From Novosphingobium sp. SG707 (GTDB taxonomy: Bacteria > Pseudomonadota > Alphaproteobacteria > Sphingomonadales > Sphingomonadaceae): 64,000 nucleotides of DNA. The stretch is from NCBI RefSeq assembly GCF_012275515.1, contig NZ_JAAZQL010000004.1, positions 248,001-312,000 on the forward strand. Reading direction: 5' to 3'. Below the pieces are notes generated by a model that was given only the letters and a program-made list of their open reading frames with translations, was not told the origin of the DNA and did no database searches. Below, piece after piece: positions 45,712-54,235 of the stretch (the stretch's first letter is position 1; each line of letters starts with the position of its first letter). The position numbers and the translations under genes are program-made.

Positions 45712-46995
45712 CTACCGCCCCTTGCGCGCCGCACGGACCGCCCGCAGCGAAACCCCCGCCTCCACCCCCGGATAGAGCAACTTTGGCCGCCAGACCCGCT
45801 GGGAGAGGTAGATGCCATTGTGGCCGGAGCAGGCGTAGGCGGCATAGCAGGCAAGCGCGATGGGCAGGATCGGCCCCGGCCCGAAGAGTTCGAGCCCCAT
45901 GAGGATGCAGGCGAGCGGGGTGTTGGCGGCCCCGGCAAAGACCGCGACGAAGCCTAGGCCCGCGAAGAGATCGACCGGCCCGCCCAGCACGCCCGAGAGC
46001 GCATTGCCCAGCCCCGCGCCGATGAAGAACAGGGGTGTGACCTCGCCGCCCTTGAAGCCGGTGGACAGGGTGACGATGGTGAAGAGCATTTTGAGCGCCC
46101 AGCTCCACCCATCGATCGGGCCGGTGAAGAAGCCGGGGATGGTGGGCGCGTGGGGGTCGGCCGACCACACGCCAAGGCCCAGATAGGCCCGCGTGCCCAG
46201 CGCATAGGTCAGCGCGATCAGCACCAACCCGCCGATGAAGGGCCGCGCCGGGCCATAGCGCACATGCCGCTTGAACCACCCGCCCAGCACATGGTTCGCC
46301 TCGGCAAAGGCAAGGCTGGCCAAGCCGAAGAGCGCGCCCGCGATGGTGGCCTTGAGCAGGAGCAGCCCGTTCCAGCCCCCGGCATAGTGGATCGCATAGG
46401 GAGTATGGTGGATGCCCCAGGCCTGACAGGCCCAGTCGCCCGCATAGCCCGCAATCACACAGGCCAGCAGGCCGGGCAGATGCACCCGCCCTATGGCCAG
46501 CACCTCCAGCGCAAAGACCGCGCCCGCCAGAGGCGTGCCGAACACCGCGCCGAAGCCTGCCGCGATGCCGGCCTTCAACAGGACCTGAACTCCGGCCTCG
46601 TCCAGCCGCGCGATCCGCGCCGCCGCGCTGGCGATGCTGCCGCCCAGTTGCACCGCCGTGCCCTCGCGCCCGGCCGATCCGCCGAACAGATGCGTGGCCA
46701 CCGTGCCGATGAACACCAGCGGCGCCATGCGCAAAGGTACCCCGCCGCCCGGCTCGTGGATCTCGTCGAGGATCAGATTGTTGCCGCCTTCGACGCTTTG
46801 TCCGACGCGGTGATAGAGCCAGCCGATGCCCGCCCCGCCCAGCGGCAGCAGAAACAGCAGCCAGGGATGATCGAAACGCGCCCGCGTGACGGCATCAAGG
46901 CTCCACAGAAAGGCGGCGCACAGCGTGCCGACCACACAGGCCATGGCCAGCAGAACCGGCAGCAGAACGATCAGACGGGAGAAAACAGCGCGCAT
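45712..46995 (-). CDS. CLC-F type fluoride/proton antiporter
   Basis: 427 aa from ATG 46995 (AAGGTGGAATT upstream). CLC-family membrane protein. Its selectivity-filter motifs are those of the fluoride-exporting CLC-F clade: GGNNLI in place of GSGIP, GREGT in place of GREGP, and GGEVTP. Residues GSAGREGTAVQLGG and GFKGGEVTPLF mark the pore. Expected to form an inner-membrane dimer expelling F- with H+ exchange. The upstream fluoride riboswitch independently supports the assignment. The 3' end is 33 bp from the right arm of islet 5. Confidence 0.92.
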   Translation of the reverse strand: MRAVFSRLIVLLPVLLAMACVVGTLCAAFLWSLDAVTRARFDHPWLLFLLPLGGAGIGWLYHRVGQSVEGGNNLILDEIHEPGGGVPLRMAPLVFIGTVATHLFGGSAGREGTAVQLGGSIASAAARIARLDEAGVQVLLKAGIAAGFGAVFGTPLAGAVFALEVLAIGRVHLPGLLACVIAGYAGDWACQAWGIHHTPYAIHYAGGWNGLLLLKATIAGALFGLASLAFAEANHVLGGWFKRHVRYGPARPFIGGLVLIALTYALGTRAYLGLGVWSADPHAPTIPGFFTGPIDGWSWALKMLFTIVTLSTGFKGGEVTPLFFIGAGLGNALSGVLGGPVDLFAGLGFVAVFAGAANTPLACILMGLELFGPGPILPIALACYAAYACSGHNGIYLSQRVWRPKLLYPGVEAGVSLRAVRAARKGR

Positions 46996-47024
46996 AATTC
47001 CACCTTGTTGCCCAAACAGCGAAA

Positions 47025-47110
47025 GGTAGGAATCATCAGCCTGTGACCCCAAGTTGCCCTAGGGCCGGGCGGTTTGGCCCAAAGGCCCGGCGGAAATCCA
47101 TCGCCTTGGG
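47025..47110 (-). promoter_or_regulatory. Fluoride riboswitch (crcB motif)
   Basis: Minus strand, 5' to 3': AAGGCGATGGATTTCCGCC (P1/J region), a GGGCCTTTGGGCC hairpin, AAACCGCC, a variable hairpin, then CTGATGATTCCTACC. The GGCGATGG...ACCGCC...CTGATGAnnCCTAC order is the conserved crcB aptamer. It ends about 30 bases before the CLC-F start codon, leaving the ribosome-binding site in reach of switching. Fluoride binding should turn the antiporter on. Confidence 0.88.
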
Positions 47111-47191
47111 TGCGGCTTTGGCGCAAAGGCGGCCCTGCGTCAAGATGAGGCGTCAAGGCCGCGCCGCCAGCGTCCCGCTTCAACGCCCCCT

Positions 47192-47605
47192 TTAACGCAT
47201 CGCCTTGACGTCCTCGGCTTTCACTGCGCCCTTGAACTTGTTGCCGAAATGGCTGCGGACATAGTTGACCACATCGGCCACCTGTTGATCGGTCAGCATC
47301 GTGCCAATGGGCGGCATACCGTTCAGCCCCTTGACCACCACCATCGCCGGATAGGCGCCAATCGCCAGCTTCTGGTTGCCCGCCAGCGGGGGATAGCGCC
47401 CCGCGCCTTCGGCCCCCTTGGCATCTTGCATATGACAGGCGGCGCAGACGCGGGTGAAGATCTGCTCCCCGCTCGCCTCGCCCAGCATCCGCGCGCCAAA
47501 GGCCGCATCGCCCGCCGAAGCAGCGGCGGCGGGGCGGGCCGGGGCCTGAGCCTCTGCGACCGAAGACGCCCCGATCAGGGCCATGCTCAAGATCAGTTTC
47601 TTCAT
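47192..47605 (-). CDS. Periplasmic c-type cytochrome (class I), probable amine oxidase partner
   Basis: 137 aa from ATG 47605, preceded by GGGGTGAGAG. The Sec signal is MKKLILSMALIGASSVAEA. There is a single heme site CAACH (in FTRVCAACHMQDAKGAEGAGRYPPLAGN) with a candidate axial Met in GMPPIGTMLTDQQVADVVNYVRS. Last gene of a tight four-gene operon: cytochrome c - amine oxidase - amine oxidase - cytochrome c. Starts 5 bases after the amine oxidase stop. Likely takes electrons from the flavoenzymes. Confidence 0.88.
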   Translation of the reverse strand: MKKLILSMALIGASSVAEAQAPARPAAAASAGDAAFGARMLGEASGEQIFTRVCAACHMQDAKGAEGAGRYPPLAGNQKLAIGAYPAMVVVKGLNGMPPIGTMLTDQQVADVVNYVRSHFGNKFKGAVKAEDVKAMR

Positions 47606-47610
47606 GTCTC

Positions 47611-49200
47611 TCACCCCGCGATAACCCGTTGATGCAGCCGCGTGATCGCGTCGATGGCCGAGGTGATGCCCCCCTCCTGCCAGCCGCCGTAATAGGAGGC
47701 ATGTTCGCCCGCCAGCAGGATGCGTCCGTCAAACTTGCACAGGTTCTTGTAATGCTCGGCGCGCGTCTGCTCGGTCCACGAACCGAAACAGCCCAGCGTA
47801 AAGGGCACCCGGTGCCATGCCACCGACACGCCGTTCATGAACTCGCCCCTGTATTGCGGGTGGATCTGCGAGCCCCATTCCAGCACCTTTTCGACGCGCT
47901 GCGCCGGCGTGCTGGCGGTCAGTTCATAGCCCGCCGCCCCGCCGACATAGCAGCCCAACAAGACGCCCGGCCCCTTGTCGCCATAGCGGGTGGAAGGATA
48001 GGAGATCTGGCTCATCGGCAGGTCGGTATAGGTGATGCCGCCATAGATCTGGTCGTCCTGCTCCCAGAAGCGACGCTTGAATTCCAGACCGACCTTGACG
48101 CTGGTGCTGTAGGGCACGGCGCGGATAGCGGCGTCCAGTTCAGGGCTGACATTCATCTCGATCTGGGCCAGCACCGGCAGGGGAATGGTGCAGAGGCAGT
48201 AATCCGCCGCAGCCTTCATCACCGCTCCGCTTTTCGTGTCCTTATAGGTGACAATGACGCCCTTCTCGTCCTGATGGATCGCGGTCACCTTGCTGTTCTT
48301 GCGCACCATATGGCCCACGGCGCGCTCGAAACCCTTGGCCACCTGCCCCATGCCGCCGACGGGCTGGAAGATGGTGGAGAGGTGATCCCATTGCAGATTG
48401 CCGCCGATGGAGCGCCAGAGGCCCGAACGCAGCAAGGTCTGCACATCAATCGGATCGGAGGGTTCGGGCACCGCCGAAAGGCCGCCTCCCGGCTCCTTGT
48501 CATAGCCGCGCCGCCCGCTGCTGGCCGCGCCCTTCACATAGCGCATGTTGCGATCGAGCGCCCCCCATGAACGCAGCGCTTCGAGCAGGATCTCGCCATC
48601 CTCCTTGCTGACCGTTTGTGCCAAAGCCCCGGCATTGACCGATTTGGCCAGCAATTCACCGACATGGCCGTAGAAATCCGCCTGAATATGGCGATAGCGC
48701 TGGGGCTTGCCGCCGAACGCCTTGGTGTTGTGGACATAGGCGTTGTAATTGACCTGCATGAAGGGTTCGAGCGCGACGCCCAGTTCATGGCAGTAATGGA
48801 TCAACCCATGGTGGTGCCATGGAATGCGCCACGGGCCGGGGTTGATGTAATTGCCCGGCGCGAACTGGCACGTCTGGGTCGCCCCGCCCAGCTCGGTATA
48901 GGTGTCGCCGCCCTGCAAGGTCCATGAACGCCCGCCCACACGGTCGTTATATTCCAGCACCTGCACCTTGTACCCCGCGCGGGAGAGTTCGAGCGCGGCG
49001 GTCATCCCCGCCACGCCCGCGCCAAGGATCAAAACGCTCGCGCCCTTATTGTCCCCTTCCAGCTTGGGCGGGCCTTTAAAATCGGATGCCTTGGCCTGAT
49101 CCATGCTGGACATGGCCATATACATCGCCGAGGCGCCCGCCGCCGTGCCGATCATCGAGAGCAGATCGCGCTTGGTCATGGGCATAATGGGTTCGTTCAT
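47611..49200 (-). CDS. Flavin amine oxidase, exported (copy 1)
   Basis: 529 aa. The N-terminal TKRDLLSMIG and Ala-rich stretch resemble a Tat-type leader. The FAD dinucleotide-binding fold GAGVAGMTAALELSRAGYKV...VGGRS lies at ~residues 57-92, and the C-terminal flavin motif is ILLAGEHASYYGGWQEGGITSA. Flavin monoamine oxidase superfamily. Position beside c-type cytochromes suggests it acts as a dehydrogenase passing electrons to cytochrome c, as known for nicotine oxidoreductase, rather than a hydrogen peroxide-forming oxidase. Substrate unknown. About half identical to copy 2 by eye. Confidence 0.88.
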   Translation of the reverse strand: MNEPIMPMTKRDLLSMIGTAAGASAMYMAMSSMDQAKASDFKGPPKLEGDNKGASVLILGAGVAGMTAALELSRAGYKVQVLEYNDRVGGRSWTLQGGDTYTELGGATQTCQFAPGNYINPGPWRIPWHHHGLIHYCHELGVALEPFMQVNYNAYVHNTKAFGGKPQRYRHIQADFYGHVGELLAKSVNAGALAQTVSKEDGEILLEALRSWGALDRNMRYVKGAASSGRRGYDKEPGGGLSAVPEPSDPIDVQTLLRSGLWRSIGGNLQWDHLSTIFQPVGGMGQVAKGFERAVGHMVRKNSKVTAIHQDEKGVIVTYKDTKSGAVMKAAADYCLCTIPLPVLAQIEMNVSPELDAAIRAVPYSTSVKVGLEFKRRFWEQDDQIYGGITYTDLPMSQISYPSTRYGDKGPGVLLGCYVGGAAGYELTASTPAQRVEKVLEWGSQIHPQYRGEFMNGVSVAWHRVPFTLGCFGSWTEQTRAEHYKNLCKFDGRILLAGEHASYYGGWQEGGITSAIDAITRLHQRVIAG

Positions 49201-49212
49201 CGCGGCGCCCCC

Positions 49213-50805
49213 TTATGCCGCCAGCGCGCGCTGATGCAGGCGCGTGATGGCATCGAGCGAGGAGAGCAGCGCGCCCTCCATCCAGCAGCCGTAATAGGAG
49301 GCATGTTCGCCCGCCAGAACGATGCGCCCGTCCATTGAGACGAGGTTCTGGTAATGGGTCGCGCGGCTTTCCTCGGTCCACATGCCGCAGCAGCCAAGGA
49401 TCCAAGGCATCCGACTCCACGCCACCGAAGCGCCGTTCATGAATTCGCGGCGATATTCTTCCGGGTGGAACACGCTGCCTTGCGCCAGCGCGGCCTCGAT
49501 CCGCTTTTCCGGCGTCATGCCCGCCAGCATGTATCCGCCCGCGCCATTGGCAAAGGCGCCCAGCAGCACGGCGGGCTTGTCCTTGAAGAAATCGTAATTG
49601 GGATAGGAGATGAGCCCAATCGCCTGATCGGTGAAGCTGTGGCCGCCATAGATCGAATATTTCTCTTCCCAGAAGCGGGACTTCATTTCGAGGCCGATCT
49701 TGACCTGACCGCTATAGGGAATGGCCTTGATCGCGGCTTTCTTGGCGTCCGAAACCTGAATGTCCAACTGGGCCAGAATGGTCGCGGGCAGCGTGCAGAC
49801 CATATAGTCCGCCGTGGCCACGCCCGTCTTGCCGGTCACGGTGTCGGTCCATGTCGCGGCGACGCCCTTGTCATCCTGCTTGATCGAGGTGACCTTGGTG
49901 TTCAGGCGGACCAGCTTGGCGATCTGTTTGTAGAAACCCTTGCCGATCATATCCATGCCGCCCTTGGGCTGGAACATGGTGGTCTGCATCACATAGTTGA
50001 AATAGAAGCTCATCTGGGTCCAGACATGGCTGGACAGGACATCGGACAGGCCGTTGATCTTGGACGGTGTGGGCGCACCATTGACGCCCCCGCCCGGCGC
50101 GCGGTCATAGCCCCGGCGGCTCGACACATTGAGGTTGCTGGTGAATTTGAGATCGCCGTCCAGCGCCCCCCATTCGCGCAGCGCCGCGATCAGCTTCTCC
50201 TTGTCCTCCTTGCTGACCGTGCTGTCCAATGCTCCGGCATTGAGCGATTTGCCCAGCAGTTCCGAAACATGGCCGGTGAAATCCACGGCCAGTTCCTTAT
50301 ACCGCTGCGGCTTGCCGCCAAAGGCGTCCTTGCGGTGGACCATGGCATTGTGGTTGAGCTGGATAAACGGTTCCAGTTCCACCCCAAAGGCCTTGCAATA
50401 ATGCAGCAAGGTGCGGTGGTGATGCGGGATGCGCCACGGGCCGGGGTTGAGGTAATTGCCCGGCTGATAGGCGACATTCTGCGTCGCCCCGCCCACCTCG
50501 ACGATCTTGTCCCCGCCGCGCACTGAATAATTGCGGCCGCCGGGGCGGTCCTGATATTCCAGCACCTGAACCTTATAGCCCGCCTTGGTCAGCTCATAGG
50601 CCGCCAGCATCCCGGCAAGCCCGGCGCCCAGCACCAGCACGCTGGCCCCGGCACGCGCGCCTGACAGCGCGGGCGGGCCGGAAAACTGCGTCTCGGCCGC
50701 ATGGCCCAGCGCCGTCATCGCCTGATACATGGCAAGGCCGCCCCCCGCGCGGCCGATCATGGTAAGCAGGTCGCGGCGGGTCTGGGGCGAAAGATCGCTG
50801 ATCAT
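49213..50805 (-). CDS. Flavin amine oxidase, exported (copy 2)
   Basis: 530 aa. TRRDLLTMIG near the N-terminus is a twin-arginine-like motif, followed by a weakly hydrophobic stretch ending HAAETQ. GAGLAGMLAAYELTKAGYKVQVLEYQDRPGGR binds FAD, and VLAGEHASYYGCWMEGALLSS closes the flavin site. Colinear with copy 1 along its whole length, a tandem duplication that has diverged, probably to a different amine or to form a hetero-oligomer. 12 bases upstream of copy 1, 30 downstream of the first cytochrome. Confidence 0.88.
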   Translation of the reverse strand: MISDLSPQTRRDLLTMIGRAGGGLAMYQAMTALGHAAETQFSGPPALSGARAGASVLVLGAGLAGMLAAYELTKAGYKVQVLEYQDRPGGRNYSVRGGDKIVEVGGATQNVAYQPGNYLNPGPWRIPHHHRTLLHYCKAFGVELEPFIQLNHNAMVHRKDAFGGKPQRYKELAVDFTGHVSELLGKSLNAGALDSTVSKEDKEKLIAALREWGALDGDLKFTSNLNVSSRRGYDRAPGGGVNGAPTPSKINGLSDVLSSHVWTQMSFYFNYVMQTTMFQPKGGMDMIGKGFYKQIAKLVRLNTKVTSIKQDDKGVAATWTDTVTGKTGVATADYMVCTLPATILAQLDIQVSDAKKAAIKAIPYSGQVKIGLEMKSRFWEEKYSIYGGHSFTDQAIGLISYPNYDFFKDKPAVLLGAFANGAGGYMLAGMTPEKRIEAALAQGSVFHPEEYRREFMNGASVAWSRMPWILGCCGMWTEESRATHYQNLVSMDGRIVLAGEHASYYGCWMEGALLSSLDAITRLHQRALAA

Positions 50806-50835
50806 GATGCGTCCTTTAATTGCGGAAATTGCTGA

Positions 50836-51351
50836 TTACTGGCCACACGCGTTCAGACAGTCGCGCTTGGGCGCGGGGCCGGTGGCCACGCGCTTCACAT
50901 CGGCGACGGTCACGATGTCGTGGTAATCGTTGAAATGGCCGCGCACGTAATTGACCACGGCGGCCATCTGTTCAGGCGTCAGGATCTCGGTGAACCACGG
51001 CATCCCGCCGCGCCCTTTGAGCAGCAACGTGATCGGATAATCCTTGTCTGCCAGCTTGGCATTGCCCGCCAGCGCCGGGATCACGGCCCCCGCGCCGCCC
51101 CCGCCCTTGGCATCGGCCATATGGCAGGCCTGACAGATTTCCTCGTAAACCTGCTTGCCCTCGGCCGAGATCTGGACATTGGTGGTGCCGCCTGCGGTGT
51201 CCTGCGCCGTGGCCGGGGCAAAGCCGGCCACGCCCAGCGGCAGACATGCCGCCAGCGCCAAAAGCCAGCGGCGTTTTGTTGCCCCCGACGCCCTGTTTAC
51301 AGCGTCATCATTCGCGGCCCCCGCCGCCCCATCCTGTTTCCAAGCGCCCAT
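50836..51351 (-). CDS. c-type cytochrome (class I), first gene of the amine oxidase operon
   Basis: 171 aa from ATG 51351 (MGAWKQDGAAG). A hydrophobic segment WLLALAACLPLGVAGFAPATAQ around residues 28-50 is a signal or anchor. The heme site is CQACH (in YEEICQACHMADAKGGGGAGAVIPALAGN) with a probable Met ligand in GGMPWFTEILTPEQM. The C-terminal extension carries two extra cysteines (KRDCLNACGQ). Similar to the operon's last gene, so both flavoenzymes are flanked by related cytochromes. The start is uncertain; an upstream TTG has no support. Confidence 0.85.
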   Translation of the reverse strand: MGAWKQDGAAGAANDDAVNRASGATKRRWLLALAACLPLGVAGFAPATAQDTAGGTTNVQISAEGKQVYEEICQACHMADAKGGGGAGAVIPALAGNAKLADKDYPITLLLKGRGGMPWFTEILTPEQMAAVVNYVRGHFNDYHDIVTVADVKRVATGPAPKRDCLNACGQ

Positions 51352-51436
51352 GGCCGCAAATGTGCCATTTTCCGCGCTGCGTCCTATGCCGCTTATTGCG
51401 TATGGCAATAAGCGGCCGGGTCATGTTGATTAGAGC

Positions 51437-53020
51437 TTAACCTTGGGCTTGCGACAGCACCAGCCGCATCGCCTCGATCGCGCGCTGACGCTCGGCCGGG
51501 CCCTTGATATGGCTCAGTTCATCCTTCAGCGTGGCGGCAAAGGCGGCATAGTCATTCTGCCAGTCATGGCCCATCGCCTGCTGGATATCGACGCGCCCGG
51601 TGGTCAGCCGTTTGGCGGGCGCCCCCGGCGTCAGCCCATAGGTTTCGCCCAGCGCCGGGCGGATGATCGAAAGGCCCGCATCCTCCTGCTGCATCAGCGC
51701 GGCCAAAGCCTCGATCCCCTCCGGCTCGCCATGCGAGAGGATCAGGCTGCCCCGGATCGGTTTGCGCGCGCGGATCCATGCGGCCAATTCGCTCTGGTCG
51801 GCATGAGCCGAATAGGTGTCGATGCGGCGGATCCGGGCGTGGACCGAAACCTCATTGCCGGAAATGCGCACGCGCGGCGCGCCCTCCAGAATGACCCGGC
51901 CCAGCGATCCGGCCGCCTGAAAGCCCACAAACAGCACCGTGGATTCGCGGCGACACAGATTGTGTTTGAGATGGTGGCGGATGCGCCCGGCCTCGCACAT
52001 GCCGCTGGCCGCCATGATGATCGCGCCCGAGATCGTGTTGAGATGCATCGAATCGGCCGGGTCCTCGACATAATGGACCGAGGGGTGGCGAGCGATGTCG
52101 ATGCCGTCGAGGTCCTCCAGTTCATCGGCATGGGCGGCAAAGACGCGGGTGGCGCGGCTGGCCAGCGGGCTGTCGACAAAGATCGGCACGCCGGGAATGC
52201 GGTTGGCCTCGGCGAGATGGATGATGTCGATCAGCAGTTCCTGCGTGCGCTCCAGCGCAAAGACCGGGATCACCAGATTGCCCCCGCGCACCAGAGCCGC
52301 CTTGATTTCCGCCTCCAGCGCATCGCGGCGCTGGGCAATGGTGATATGGTCGCGCGTGCGATTGCCATAAGTGCTTTCGCAGACGACATAATCAAGATCG
52401 CATGGCCCTTGCGCATCGGGCTGCAATTCCTTGTTTTCCGGGCCGATATCGCCCGAACAGAGCAGGCGAACACCCGCCGCCTCGATTTCGGCCGAGGCGC
52501 TGCCCAGAATATGCCCCGCAGGCCACAGGCGGGCGCGGAAACCGGGGGCCGGTTCAAACCATTCGTTCAGGGGCACAGGCCGCGCCGCGCGCCATGCCGC
52601 CAGCCCGTCGCGCTCGGTATAGAGCGGTTCAAAATGGGCCGCGCCGCGCCGGTCGGGGCGGCGGTTGCGGCGGGTGGCGTCGCCTTCCTGAATGCGCCCG
52701 GCATCGGCCAGCATATATTCGAGCAGATCCGCCGTGGGCCGCGTACACCAGATCGGCCCCTGCCACCCCATCGCCATGAGCCGGGGCAACAGCCCGCAAT
52801 GGTCGATATGCGCATGGGTCAGCACGACTGCGGCAATATCGGAAGGATCAAAACCCAATTGCCCGTGGTTAAGCGTTTCGAGCGTCCGGCTGCCCTGAAA
52901 CAGCCCGCAATCGACAAGGATGTGCTTGCCCCCCTCTCCACGCGCCAGTTCCATGCAGGAGCCGGTCACGGTCTGGGCCGCGCCGTGAAAGGTGATCGAA
53001 AGCGGGGGCTGCGCTGTCAT
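51437..53020 (-). CDS. Beta-CASP metallo-beta-lactamase-fold nuclease
   Basis: 527 aa. The metallo-beta-lactamase motif HAHIDHCG, the second histidine in WPAGHILGSAS and the aspartate in LLCSGDIGPENK are followed by the beta-CASP insert (STYGNRTRDH, AASGMCEAGRIRHHLKHNL) and the C-terminal RNA-specificity segment (TYSAHADQSELAAW; LSHGEPEGIEAL). CPSF73-like bacterial RNases of this type cut RNA with zinc. No N-terminal signal. Transcribed toward the amine oxidase operon, with an 85-base gap; functional linkage is not evident. Confidence 0.9.
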   Translation of the reverse strand: MTAQPPLSITFHGAAQTVTGSCMELARGEGGKHILVDCGLFQGSRTLETLNHGQLGFDPSDIAAVVLTHAHIDHCGLLPRLMAMGWQGPIWCTRPTADLLEYMLADAGRIQEGDATRRNRRPDRRGAAHFEPLYTERDGLAAWRAARPVPLNEWFEPAPGFRARLWPAGHILGSASAEIEAAGVRLLCSGDIGPENKELQPDAQGPCDLDYVVCESTYGNRTRDHITIAQRRDALEAEIKAALVRGGNLVIPVFALERTQELLIDIIHLAEANRIPGVPIFVDSPLASRATRVFAAHADELEDLDGIDIARHPSVHYVEDPADSMHLNTISGAIIMAASGMCEAGRIRHHLKHNLCRRESTVLFVGFQAAGSLGRVILEGAPRVRISGNEVSVHARIRRIDTYSAHADQSELAAWIRARKPIRGSLILSHGEPEGIEALAALMQQEDAGLSIIRPALGETYGLTPGAPAKRLTTGRVDIQQAMGHDWQNDYAAFAATLKDELSHIKGPAERQRAIEAMRLVLSQAQG

Positions 53021-53177
53021 ATGTCATCCTCGGTTATGTTTTGCCAAAAGGTTAGGCGCGAGGGACGCGCCCGGCAAGCCCGGGATGTGGCGGCAGATCT
53101 AAGGCGATGTCTTTGCGCTGGATCTAAAGTCGGGCCTCTGTCGTAATGTGGAGTTACAGCGATATTGAGGGAAAGGT

Positions 53178-53370
53178 GCCTCCGGCGGGCAAAGGGACTC
53201 GGTCCCTTTGCAATCCCATTATGGGGTGGTGCTTTACCGGGCAGAACGCGCTTTTCCGCGAAGCGGTTTAATAGCCTTCGGCGCGGCCACCTCCCCCAAC
53301 GTCGAACCCATGGCGCAACACGGACAGTATCGGGATTGCAAAGGGCCCCCGCCCTTTGCCCGCCGGAGGC
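53178..53370. mobile_element. Bracketed islet 6, empty form
   Basis: 193 bp. The left arm 53178-53222 (plus) has tail ATTATGGGGTGGTG (type 1). The right arm 53312-53370 is inverted, with tail GATACTGTCCGTGTTGCGCC (type 2). The 90-bp interior has CCGCGAAGCGGTTTAATAGCC, resembling the tail of the right cargo motif, but no gene. The rest of 53021-53386 shows nothing else. Confidence 0.75.
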
Positions 53371-53386
53371 AAAACTCCCTATCCCA

Positions 53387-54235
53387 TCACAACCAGACCT
53401 TTATCCCCAACACCACACCGGCAGACGATGCCGATTTTCCCTCGGCGCGGACATAATCGGCGGTGCGGCCGAGGGATGAGGTCCACAGCACGCCGACATA
53501 GGGCGCGAATTGGCGTGTGAATTCATAGCGCAACCGCGCACCGACTTCGATGCTGGTCAGCCCGCTGCCCAGTTCGCGGTCGGGCTGATCCTGCACCGAA
53601 AAGTTCACTTCGCCGCGCGGTTGCAGCACCAGACGGCGGGTGATGCGCTCGTCAACAGCGGCCTCGATGCGGCCGGTCACCTCGCCGCGCTGCGAGACGA
53701 ACAGTGCGCCCTGAATGTCGAAGCGATAGGGCGAGAGGCCGTCAATGGCCAGCATGGCATGGGTGCGCTGCGGTCCGGGGCCGAAATCCTGACGCAGGCC
53801 CCCGCGCAGGTTCCACCATGGGCCGAGCGCGCGGGCATAGAGCGCCTGCACCTCGCCCTCCTTGAAGCGGCCCTTTTCGGCGCCCCTGTCCCCGCTACTG
53901 TCGAAATCCCCCTCGCCCCGCGTGGCGACGACGAAGCGGTTGACGTTGCCGGTCCATGCCTCGCCCTCGAAATGATAGCCCTTGTCGGGGCCGGTCACGC
54001 GCACTTCGGCCAGATCGGCGCGGAACTGGCTGTAGGTCAGGTTGCCATGCTCGTTCATCATCACCGCCTCGGCTCGCGCCATGGCGGCGGGATCAAAGTA
54101 TCGGTCGGCCAGCCGGTCATGCGCGGGCGCGGGCGCAGGCGCGCTGCCGGGGCTTTGATCGGTGCCGGTCTCCTGCGCATGCAGGCCGGTTGCGGAGAGG
54201 GCAAGCGCGAGGCTCAGAAAATACCGCATCTTCAT
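53387..54235 (-). CDS. copB: Copper resistance outer-membrane protein CopB
   Basis: 282 aa from ATG 54235, overlapping the copA stop as ATGA. Sec signal MKMRYFLSLALALSATGLHA. The mature part matches CopB/PcoB: YFDPAAMARAEAVMMNEHGNLTYSQFRADLAEVR, then amphipathic beta strands (WWNLRGGLRQDFGPGPQRTHAMLAIDGLSPYRFDIQGALFVSQRGEVTGRIEA) ending in a C-terminal aromatic/leucine typical of outer-membrane barrels (GIKVWL). Unlike many homologues it lacks a long Met/His-rich N-terminal repeat. Works with CopA in periplasmic copper detoxification. Confidence 0.9.
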   Translation of the reverse strand: MKMRYFLSLALALSATGLHAQETGTDQSPGSAPAPAPAHDRLADRYFDPAAMARAEAVMMNEHGNLTYSQFRADLAEVRVTGPDKGYHFEGEAWTGNVNRFVVATRGEGDFDSSGDRGAEKGRFKEGEVQALYARALGPWWNLRGGLRQDFGPGPQRTHAMLAIDGLSPYRFDIQGALFVSQRGEVTGRIEAAVDERITRRLVLQPRGEVNFSVQDQPDRELGSGLTSIEVGARLRYEFTRQFAPYVGVLWTSSLGRTADYVRAEGKSASSAGVVLGIKVWL

